NCBI GenBank assembly: GCA_018110925.1
Contig: JAGAZJ010000011.1
Coordinates: 1-39,431, forward strand
Length of the DNA stretch: 39,431 nucleotides
From: Oscillospiraceae bacterium
Lineage (GTDB): Bacteria; Bacillota; Clostridia; Oscillospirales; Ruminococcaceae
Direction: 5' to 3'
Shown here in pieces: positions 27,391 to 33,818 of this stretch. The notes under the pieces are model-generated. The model was not told the DNA's origin. It searched no databases and worked only from the letters and a program-made list of their open reading frames with translations. Position 1 is the first letter of the stretch; each line of letters opens with the position of its first letter. The position numbers were made by a program, and so were the translations under genes.

Positions 27391-27731
27391 ATCACTATCC
27401 TTATCTCCGCTTCACAGCCTGCCAGCCGTGAATATATCCTGTCTATCAGTACGGTTCCCGTACCGCTCAGTTCAAATCTTCCCAGAGTGAATCTGAAGTC
27501 AGCTTTCTGACCGCCCAGCCCTGCTTCAAGAAGCATATCCACCGCCGCATCCGTGCCGATGCGCACGATCAGCACAAGCGTGGTGAGCCCCGACATTATC
27601 CTGCATCTGTCCCCGTCTATATACCGCCTTTCGGCTGTCCTCGGCGCAGGCAGAGCCGTGACCGAGAGTATACCGTCGGCGGCAGGTATCTTTTCGCTGC
27701 CGTCTCTGCCAATGTACAGTGAATACATCAA
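27387..27731 (-). CDS. Small cassette protein, unrecognised (adaptor or tail component)
   Basis: A 114-residue beta-rich protein starting MMYSLYIGRDGSEKIPAADG. No motif is recognised. Overlaps both neighbours by 4 bases, so it is an integral part of the cassette. The place of this gene, between connector-like and hub-like genes, is where a tail-tube or tail-terminator gene usually sits. Confidence 0.5.
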   Translation of the reverse strand: MMYSLYIGRDGSEKIPAADGILSVTALPAPRTAERRYIDGDRCRIMSGLTTLVLIVRIGTDAAVDMLLEAGLGGQKADFRFTLGRFELSGTGTVLIDRIYSRLAGCEAEIRIVM

Positions 27732-28060
27732 AGACCCCCCTTGTATATTACTTCAAATCTCTGACAAAATCTGAAATATCCGCTCTCATGCCCGTCTGCG
27801 GCGGCTGTGGAGAGGGGAGAGATGCGGAGTATCCCCTCCTCTGCCCTGTGGGTCATGACACGGGCGGTAAATGAAGCCAGCACCGACAGGCATATCTCCG
27901 GTGAACTGCCGTCCGCATATGCACACAGCTCCGCCCTGCATACCGCATTCCCTCCGAGGTCGGGAAACATCTCGCCCCCCGTGATCCTCAGTGCCGCAGG
28001 GGTGTCGGATATACTGCGCACGGCGGATATGACCGCCGCCGCACCGTAAAGGGCGCTCAT
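27728..28060 (-). CDS. Tail-completion/minor-capsid-like protein
   Basis: A 110-residue protein starting MSALYGAAAVISAVRSI, with a CQRFEVIYKGGL C-terminus. Its length, helix-then-beta plan and place as third small gene after the capsid gene fit a tail-terminator or completion protein (SPP1 gp17-like position). Identification is by synteny, not by clear motif. 4-base overlaps on both sides. Confidence 0.5.
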   Translation of the reverse strand: MSALYGAAAVISAVRSISDTPAALRITGGEMFPDLGGNAVCRAELCAYADGSSPEICLSVLASFTARVMTHRAEEGILRISPLSTAAADGHESGYFRFCQRFEVIYKGGL

Positions 28061-28404
28061 AGGGCGCCCCCCAGTGAAAGCTCTGTGTGGTGCAGTCCCA
28101 TGCCGTCATAGATATATGCCGCACCCGTCACGGGATATTCATGTCCGCCAAAGACTATCACGCTGTCAAGCCCCTCCGTGATGAACTCCGCCTCCTCGGG
28201 CAGACTGTTCACCGTGTCGAAATAGAGCTTCCCTCCGCGCATTGTGCGGCAGTGCTTTTCGTCGCATTTCACCCGTGCTTCGGGCACTATGCGCACCCGT
28301 GACAATGCTGTGTCCGATACCCTTGTCCTTGTGACAAGGTCGGGACTTGTGCGGTATTTTCTCAGCACACAGCTGTGTATCAGTGCTCTTACGGGTATTC
28401 TCAT
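28057..28404 (-). CDS. Head-completion (stopper)-like protein
   Basis: A 115-residue basic protein with a beta-rich centre (VFGGHEYPVTGAAYIYDG). It has the size and place of the second connector protein (SPP1 gp16-like stopper, or Minor_capsid family). It also carries FDTVNSLPEEAEFITEGLDSVIVFGG, which resembles putative minor-capsid proteins of Firmicutes siphophages. Overlaps the neighbours by 4 bases each. Moderate confidence. Confidence 0.5.
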   Translation of the reverse strand: MRIPVRALIHSCVLRKYRTSPDLVTRTRVSDTALSRVRIVPEARVKCDEKHCRTMRGGKLYFDTVNSLPEEAEFITEGLDSVIVFGGHEYPVTGAAYIYDGMGLHHTELSLGGAL

Positions 28405-28694
28405 GACACCCCTCCTCTGTATAAAAGTCCGTACTTTTCAAGACAGATGAGCGCCTCGGGGGATATATCCCCCCTGCGTCGGCTCTTTGCGGCAAAGTCC
28501 CCCAGCCTTATCTCATCAGAGCCGTCATCTGTCATATACTCCGCCTGCACGCATACGCTGTCGGCAATCATGCTGTCGTCCGCAGGGACGGTCAGACAGG
28601 CGGTTATGAGCCTGTACGCCCGCCTGAGATACGGCACTATCTCAGTGCCGTATCTGCCGCCGAACTCGTTGTGATAATAGTTGTAGTCTATCAT
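28401..28694 (-). CDS. Head-tail connector (gp15-like adaptor)
   Basis: A 97-residue, mostly helical protein starting MIDYNYYHNEFGG, with DISPEALICLEKYGLLYRGG at the end. It follows the capsid gene by 12 bases and has the size and helical nature of the gp6/gp15-type head-tail adaptor. Motif evidence is weak; order is the main support. Confidence 0.55.
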   Translation of the reverse strand: MIDYNYYHNEFGGRYGTEIVPYLRRAYRLITACLTVPADDSMIADSVCVQAEYMTDDGSDEIRLGDFAAKSRRRGDISPEALICLEKYGLLYRGGVS

Positions 28695-28706
28695 ACGCCC
28701 CCCGCA

Positions 28707-29576
28707 TCAGGTTGCCTTGTGATGAACGTATATCCCCGCCGTCATGTTTCTGTATACACTGCACAGACCATAGCTGCGGTATGCATATCTCCACGCATCC
28801 GAGTCGGGGTTGTTCTCGGGCGGTATTATCTTTGAGAGCAGATGCTTTGTGAACATCAGCACGGCGGGCTTGTGTACTATGAGAAAGTTTATGTCCTTTC
28901 CGTTTGCCGCCTTTTCATAGCCGCCGTCCTCTTCTCCCGCAGATGTGCCGTCAAGGAGCACCACCGATGTGTAGAACCTGCCTGCGGGCACAGTGACCGT
29001 CTGACTGAATGAAGACAGCACAGACCTTGATTTTGTGGCATCCATATCCTCTATCATACCCATTGCTTCGGGCGAGATAAAGAGTATCCTGTCCTCATCG
29101 GGCACTTCCGCCGTGTCAAGGGCGCTTACCGCTGTGCGCAGGGCGGCTGTCACGTCCTCACCGTCTGAGAATGTGCCCTGCATCTTTGTCACACCCGTGG
29201 TCGATGCCAGCTGTGCAAAGCGGAATGCATCCAGCTCGGGGACAGCCTTTGTGCGCATGAATTCGCCCGCAAGTCTGCCGAAGGCGATGTTGCGTGTCTC
29301 CTCATCATCCATGCTGTCCACCTCGAACATCCTGCCTCTCTCATAGTTGAACTTCATGGTGCTCCATGTGAGGGATACGCTTCCCCTGACATAGCCGTCA
29401 TTTCTCGAATAGTCTGCAAGGCCGTCCATCACCAGCGAGGGCACCACTATCTCGTTTGCGTTCGCCCCCTCTCTCGAGAGGGATGCGTCAGACTCCAGCA
29501 CGGATGTCTTTGCGGTCTGTACATACAGATCGTTCATCAGCTTTGTGTATCTTGAAGCAAGCATTATCCTGTTCAT
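28707..29576 (-). CDS. Major capsid protein (HK97-fold type)
   Basis: A 289-residue protein in the standard place after the scaffold gene. The plan is typical of scaffold-dependent HK97-fold capsid proteins: N-terminal helix (MNRIMLASRYTKLMNDLYV), an extended loop region (about 45-90, SLVMDGLADYSRND and WSTMKFNYERGRMFEVD), a spine helix segment (93-140), and a P-domain with RILFISPEAMGMIED. The last section, FLIVHKPAVLMFTKHL plus RYAYRSYGLCSVYRN, is the common 'capsid end' containing the Tyr/Gly strand seen in many Firmicutes phages. No protease gene is nearby, in line with a separate scaffold. Confidence 0.75.
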   Translation of the reverse strand: MNRIMLASRYTKLMNDLYVQTAKTSVLESDASLSREGANANEIVVPSLVMDGLADYSRNDGYVRGSVSLTWSTMKFNYERGRMFEVDSMDDEETRNIAFGRLAGEFMRTKAVPELDAFRFAQLASTTGVTKMQGTFSDGEDVTAALRTAVSALDTAEVPDEDRILFISPEAMGMIEDMDATKSRSVLSSFSQTVTVPAGRFYTSVVLLDGTSAGEEDGGYEKAANGKDINFLIVHKPAVLMFTKHLLSKIIPPENNPDSDAWRYAYRSYGLCSVYRNMTAGIYVHHKAT

Positions 29577-29579
29577 ATA

Positions 29580-29873
29580 TCATTCTCCCTTCATGAGCCC
29601 GAATGCTTTTCTCAGGGCTGTGTCGTCGTTTGCCGTTCTTGAAAGCTGTGTGCCCGAGCGGCGGTTCATAAGGCGGCTGTATCTTTCGAGTATCTCCTCC
29701 GCCGCACTCTCAAAGTCAGAGCCGTTCTTCTCAGCCCTGTTCCTTGCCAGCAGAGCCATATCCTCTCTGTACTCCTCGGGCACACCTCTCTTTGCGCAGA
29801 AAAGTTCCTCACGCAGTCTGCGGTTCTCATCCGCCAGCTGTTCGTTCATCTCGTCATTCTCGTTCATCATCAT
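29580..29873 (-). CDS. Scaffold-like protein
   Basis: A 97-residue, strongly helical, charged protein (MNEQLADENRRLREELFCAKRGVPEEYREDM...). A coiled-coil N-terminal part, then an EEILERYSRLMNRR helix and a short basic tail, as in small scaffolding proteins (DUF4355-like). It lies between portal and capsid genes, where scaffolds sit, and overlaps the portal gene by 20 bases. Three consecutive ATGs start it; the third (29867) is best spaced from AGGAG. Confidence 0.65.
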   Translation of the reverse strand: MMMNENDEMNEQLADENRRLREELFCAKRGVPEEYREDMALLARNRAEKNGSDFESAAEEILERYSRLMNRRSGTQLSRTANDDTALRKAFGLMKGE

Positions 29874-31137
29874 ATCTCCTTTCCCTGTCTATGAGCATCT
29901 CCTCCTGCCTTGCCTCATCAGCCGAGCAGTCGTTTATCTCCATCACAGCCCGTGTGCGGCTGCGAAGCCCTGCTTCATAGAGCCTTATGTTCTCGTTTGC
30001 GGTCTTTTCCCTGTCAAGGGTCTGGCTGTCCGCAAATACCGCCCTCACGGGGGATATGCTCTTTATCGCTCCCGTTTCAATGCCGCACCGTGATATCAGC
30101 ATAGCCGTGCGCTCTATCAGCTCTGCGGCAAGAAAGCGGTTCTGCTGCATGGTTATCTCGGTGCGCTGTTCCATGCTCTTTACCTCTGCGGCGGTCTTTA
30201 AGCCCCCTGCGGTGAACGAGAGCGTCCCTGCCGACAGCCCGGTCTGAAAGCACAGCACATCCAGCAGAGCGTTCAGCGCATCCCTGTGTTCCGTCACACG
30301 AAGCTCCGTGGTGTTATCGGTTATCTTCAACTCCCTGTCCTCGTCGCATTTGAGTGCCTGATAAACCTCATCGTCGGTGTCAAAGTATCTGCTCACCTTG
30401 CCCGTTTCGGGGTCTACCACCGTGCGTATGCAGGATGAGGGCACTATTATGCGCTTCCTGCCGAGTATGAATTCCCTTGTGAAGCTGTCAAACACCGTGT
30501 CTATCGCTCTGAGCGTGTCGATACAGCCATCTATGACGCTCATTCCGTAGAGGGACTGACCGTCGGGGTTCGTCACGGAGGGCTTGAAGTATGCAAAGCC
30601 CGTCCCTGCACCGTAGCCTGTGCTCTGTTCAAGGCCTGTCACCGCCTCGCAGTCAGCCTCTCTGCCCTTTGCGTCAAATACATATCTGTCCACCTTGCCG
30701 TCCAGGTGTCGTTCGAGCAGAGTATATCTTTCGCCGTGAGAGTATACCGCTCCGCAGAAAATCCCTCCGTCCGCCGCACCGTTGGATGCAGACAGGGGTA
30801 TGAACATATCCGCATCCACGTAGTCCGTGCGGATCTCCTCCCCGTCTGAATAGACCTTCAGCACGCCGCCGCCGAGAGCATAGGCACGGCTGAAAAATGA
30901 CGGCATATTCTCCCAGAAGCTGTTTTTCTGCAATACCTCCAGCACATATTCTCTCTGAGCGTCATCGGCGCAGTATATGTCCGCCTGGGTGCCGAATGTG
31001 AGCGCCGCAAGGCTGTCGCACAATACCTTTGCGCATCCGAGCATCGCCATGCGGCGTTCTCCTCTGCCGTAAAGCCCCGACCGCCTGACGTACTGCCAGG
31101 GGGGCGAGCCCGAGTATATATCCTGCCACAGCGCCAT
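29854..31137 (-). CDS. Portal protein (SPP1 gp6-like)
   Basis: A 427-residue portal through which DNA enters the head. The C-terminal half is typical of Firmicutes SPP1-type portals: DVLCFQTGLSAGTLSF, GGLKTAAEVKSMEQRTE and QQNRFLAAELIERTAMLI, which make the crown and stem helices. From the ATG at 31137 the gene has no good ribosome-binding site. Coding-like sequence continues 24 codons upstream (DTDTALAKVFGELPRG...) without any start. An AGGAG-ATGATG at 31216-31206 sits one frame away. A single missing base near 31207 would give a 451-residue protein with a perfect start, so the gene may be frameshifted or misread there. Confidence 0.8.
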   Translation of the reverse strand: MALWQDIYSGSPPWQYVRRSGLYGRGERRMAMLGCAKVLCDSLAALTFGTQADIYCADDAQREYVLEVLQKNSFWENMPSFFSRAYALGGGVLKVYSDGEEIRTDYVDADMFIPLSASNGAADGGIFCGAVYSHGERYTLLERHLDGKVDRYVFDAKGREADCEAVTGLEQSTGYGAGTGFAYFKPSVTNPDGQSLYGMSVIDGCIDTLRAIDTVFDSFTREFILGRKRIIVPSSCIRTVVDPETGKVSRYFDTDDEVYQALKCDEDRELKITDNTTELRVTEHRDALNALLDVLCFQTGLSAGTLSFTAGGLKTAAEVKSMEQRTEITMQQNRFLAAELIERTAMLISRCGIETGAIKSISPVRAVFADSQTLDREKTANENIRLYEAGLRSRTRAVMEINDCSADEARQEEMLIDRERRYDDERE

Positions 31138-31219
31138 TCTCTCAAAATGCTCTGCCGTGCCCCGGGGCAGCTCCCCGAATACCTTTGCAAGTGCCGTGTC
31201 CGTATCATCATCTCCTTTC

Positions 31220-32440
31220 TCACATAAGGTCGAGTATGTCCCTCATCCTGTTCTCCGTGGAGTATTCCTGCGCATCAAGGCTGTCGATGTTCGTGCTCCC
31301 GTCGTCGAGCCTGCGGTCATTGTCCCATACCGCCGTGCAGAATGCTTCAAGTGTGTGCCTGCATCCTCTTGCGATGAAATACCTCCCCGACCCTGCGATA
31401 GCGGTGTAGAAGCGTATCCTCTCGTTTATACTGCCCTTTCTCGCATTGTGTATCTCCACGGGCAGGCGCTCTCTAAGGGCGGCGTTTTTCAGCCCTCTTA
31501 TAAGCACCTGCTCCGCCGAATCGCAGTACACATCACGAAGCCTGTACTTTGTCAGGGCACGGCGCACGAAGTTCACGAATTCCCGTTCCAGCGCCGCAGG
31601 AGTGAGGGGCTTTTTGGTGTAGTATTCATCAAGGGTTATTATGCGCTTTGCCCCTGCGGTGTAGCCTGTCAGGGCAAATGCCGTCGCAGAGCCGCTGCCG
31701 CCGAAGTCCACGCCCATATCCGCACAGACTATGCCCTCCGTGTCATCCGTTATGAATTTGTCCGGTGCTGATGCTATCATTGGGTATATACTGCCCTCTG
31801 CGCATTTCCACAGACCGAGGATGAACCTGTCATAGTATACCGTTCCTCTGTATTCGTTCTTGAGCGCATCCACGAAGTCCCTGCTGAGCGCGGTGTTATC
31901 GTCTATGGTGAAGTGTACCTGTGCGATGTCCTCCGAGCCGCTGTCGAGAAATCTCTTGAACCAGTGAAAGGGCGAGTCGGGATTGCAGCTGCCGTCAAAT
32001 ACGGAATAGGGTCTGTCAAGCCTTGACTTCACCATTTCAAAGACCGTCTCGTTCCATGTGGTGATCTCATCGCCGTAGCAATAGGCAAGGCTCATGCCTC
32101 TCAGCTTGTCGGCACAGGCGGAGCAGTATGCTCCCGTGGCGTAGCATTCCCTGCCGAAAAGTCTCACCTTGCCCCCTGCGGATATCCTGCCCACATACTT
32201 TTCTGTGTACATCTTTCTCATGGGTGCGAGGATATTTCTCTCCAGACTGCCGCAGGTGTTGCCGATGAGGGCAATGCCGCCCTCACCTGCGTGCATTATG
32301 CGATAGGGTATGCGGAACAGGTCAAGATATGTCTTGCCCGACCTCACCGCCCCGACAGATATGTTCCACCGCTTAGGGGATGATATGGTGCTGTGCCATA
32401 ATGCTTGCTGCTTTGCTGTAAACAACTTATCCGTCGTCAT
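31220..32440 (-). CDS. Terminase large subunit (ATPase/nuclease)
   Basis: The packaging motor, 406 residues from the ATG at 32440 (GGGGGTGAGG upstream, 14-base overlap with the small-subunit gene). Walker A GAVRSGKT (30-37), Walker B YCYGDE (120-125) with catalytic E125, coupling motif DGSCNP (149-154), and the RNase H-like nuclease with D245 (GVDFGGSG) and D307 (VYCDSAEQ). This is a PBSX/SPP1-type terminase large subunit. All catalytic positions seen are intact, so DNA packaging activity is possible. Confidence 0.9.
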   Translation of the reverse strand: MTTDKLFTAKQQALWHSTISSPKRWNISVGAVRSGKTYLDLFRIPYRIMHAGEGGIALIGNTCGSLERNILAPMRKMYTEKYVGRISAGGKVRLFGRECYATGAYCSACADKLRGMSLAYCYGDEITTWNETVFEMVKSRLDRPYSVFDGSCNPDSPFHWFKRFLDSGSEDIAQVHFTIDDNTALSRDFVDALKNEYRGTVYYDRFILGLWKCAEGSIYPMIASAPDKFITDDTEGIVCADMGVDFGGSGSATAFALTGYTAGAKRIITLDEYYTKKPLTPAALEREFVNFVRRALTKYRLRDVYCDSAEQVLIRGLKNAALRERLPVEIHNARKGSINERIRFYTAIAGSGRYFIARGCRHTLEAFCTAVWDNDRRLDDGSTNIDSLDAQEYSTENRMRDILDLM

Positions 32441-32750
32441 CCTCACCCCCTGCAAGGGTGTCAAAGAGTGCTTTGAGCGTATCATCGCCGCCTGTTTCAC
32501 CGAACACCCCCGTGAGCCTTGCGATCATCTCTATCGCTTTCAGCTTGTCATAGAGCTTTATCTCTATGCCCTTTGTGCCTGCCTTTATGCCGGCAAGCGC
32601 CGCCCTGTCATTCCGTGTGAGACTGTCCGTGTCCGTCACACGCAGGGTCTGCGTTTCTCCGTCGCTCTCAACCCTGACAAATCGTGTCAGGTCGGCGAAA
32701 GCCGCCGCAGAGAGCTGAGAGAGAAGTCTTTCCTTGGATAATTTCTTCAT
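32427..32750 (-). CDS. Terminase small subunit-like protein
   Basis: A 107-residue protein in the canonical small-terminase place. KKLSKERLLSQLSAAAFADLTRFVRV and TRNDRAALAGIKAGTKGIEIKLYDKLKAIEMIARLTGVFGE resemble the DNA-binding and oligomerisation parts of Terminase_2/XtmA proteins; the 'KLYDKLKAIEMIARLTG' segment is especially typical. The ATG at 32750 has AGGAGGA upstream. The longer in-frame extension upstream is not used. First gene of the cassette. Confidence 0.8.
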   Translation of the reverse strand: MKKLSKERLLSQLSAAAFADLTRFVRVESDGETQTLRVTDTDSLTRNDRAALAGIKAGTKGIEIKLYDKLKAIEMIARLTGVFGETGGDDTLKALFDTLAGGEDDDG

Positions 32751-32773
32751 GCGTCCTCCTTTGTGTTTCTGAA

Positions 32774-32964
32774 TTGCACTGCGCAAATATGTGGCTATAA
32801 AATAACACATGACCTGTGTGAGGCTGCTGCTTGATTTGCTCTGCGCAATCCGTTGAACATATAATAGCACAACGCAATCTGTTTGTCAAGCGCGAATTTG
32901 CGTTGTGCGATTATTTTGTTGCTTTGCACAATGAGAACAGCCTCTTGATATGCACTATGCACAA
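32774..32964. repeat. Array of TTGC-N5-GCAA operator-like palindromes
   Basis: Six related 13-bp sites: TTGCACTGCGCAA (32774-32786), TTGCTCTGCGCAA (32836-32848), TTGCGTTGTGCTA (minus strand, 32877-32865), TTGCGTTGTGCGA (32898-32910), TTGCTTTGCACAA (32919-32931), and a weaker GCACTATGCACAA (32952-32964). Centres are spaced about 62, 29, 33, 21 and 33 bases. They cover the cassette promoter and the divergent LURP-one upstream region. Likely binding sites of a dimeric repressor encoded elsewhere. Confidence 0.7.
32861..32889 (-). promoter_or_regulatory. Consensus promoter of the virion cassette
   Basis: Minus strand TTGACA (32889-32884), 17-base spacer, TATTAT (32866-32861). The leader to the terminase small-subunit gene is about 105 bases. 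Palindromic sites overlap the -10/spacer, flank the -35 and lie just past the start site, so the promoter is probably repressed. Confidence 0.85.
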
Positions 32965-32989
32965 CTGTGTGTCATAATTTTGACAGTTA

Positions 32990-33018
32990 TTGCATTTTGC
33001 CTGATTTTATGCTATCAT
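32990..33018 (+). promoter_or_regulatory. Promoter of LURP-one gene
   Basis: TTGCAT (32990-32995), 17-base spacer, TATCAT (33013-33018). It lies 26 bases beyond the last operator-like site. Confidence 0.65.
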
Positions 33019-33092
33019 TGAGAAGGCTGTATGACACAGTCTCAGTATGTCTCTGACTCACGGCAAACATCCGTGGGAGAAAGGCGGATAAT

Positions 33093-33692
33093 ATGGGTAT
33101 CTTTTCAGGCATAGAGCGTTTTCACGAAGCGGGACAGGGTACGGACGAGAACAATGTTTCCGAGTACGGAGAGCCCCACCATTCACTGTTCACATCCACA
33201 AAGGTGCTTTCTCTGCACCATGATATAGAGATCACCGACAACAGCGGCAGTGTGGTGTACCGTGCCCGCACCAAGTTCCCGTCACTGCATGACAAGACCG
33301 ATATAACGACCGCATCGGGCGAACAGGTGGCGCATATAGAGAGCAAGCTGTTCTCACTGCATGAAAGACACTATGTCACCATGGCGGACGGTGTGTCGTT
33401 TGAGCTCTCGAACGAGCTCATGCATCTGGTGAAGGATATCACCAACATAGAGGGGCTGGGCTGGCAGCTCAGGGGAAATATAGTCGGTCTCAACTTTCAG
33501 CTCTATGACAGGGATGACAGCGTCATAGCCGTTATGAGCCAGAAGATGCTGTCTCTGCACGACAAGTACTGCGTTGACATCTACCGCCCGGAGTATGAGC
33601 CGGCGGTCGTGGCGATACTGGTGGCGCTCCAGCACATCATGAGAGACCGTGCCGATTCCTCTTCATCGTATTCATCGTCCTCGGGTTCGTGA
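33093..33692 (+). CDS. LURP-one-related (YxjI-like) protein
   Basis: A 199-residue protein with the tubby/scramblase-like beta-barrel pattern of the LURP-one family (PF04525): KVLSLHHDIEITDNSGSVVYRARTK, KLFSLHERHYVTMAD, GLNFQLYDRDDSVIAVMSQK and MLSLHDKYCVDIY, the repeated 'SLHD' strands being characteristic. The C-terminus is a Ser-rich tail (DSSSSYSSSSGS). Function in bacteria is unknown; membrane or lipid links are suggested for the wider superfamily. Start has GAAAGGCGG upstream. It is divergent from the phage cassette and shares its operator region; whether it belongs to it is open. Confidence 0.75.
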   Translation: MGIFSGIERFHEAGQGTDENNVSEYGEPHHSLFTSTKVLSLHHDIEITDNSGSVVYRARTKFPSLHDKTDITTASGEQVAHIESKLFSLHERHYVTMADGVSFELSNELMHLVKDITNIEGLGWQLRGNIVGLNFQLYDRDDSVIAVMSQKMLSLHDKYCVDIYRPEYEPAVVAILVALQHIMRDRADSSSSYSSSSGS

Positions 33693-33729
33693 TAAAGTGC
33701 CGGGTGTATCGTCAGATGGCATATCCCTC

Positions 33730-33757
33730 TTGACAAACTCCACCATTGTGGTATAAT
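33730..33757 (+). promoter_or_regulatory. Promoter of nadB
   Basis: TTGACA (33730-33735), 16-base spacer, TATAAT (33752-33757) with an extended TGG before the -10. CCAC-N4-GTGG lies in the spacer. Confidence 0.8.
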
Positions 33758-33778
33758 GATTGGTGAAATACATTCGAT

Positions 33779-33792
33779 ACCGCATATGCGGT
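33779..33792 (+). promoter_or_regulatory. Perfect 14-bp palindrome in the nadB leader
   Basis: ACCGCATATGCGGT, extended by imperfect CGAT/ATCG arms, lies about 15 bases past the expected nadB start site and 26 bases before the ATG. Candidate operator of an NAD-type regulator, or mRNA hairpin. Confidence 0.45.
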
Positions 33793-33818
33793 GTGATCGA
33801 TCGAACAGAAGGATAGAT

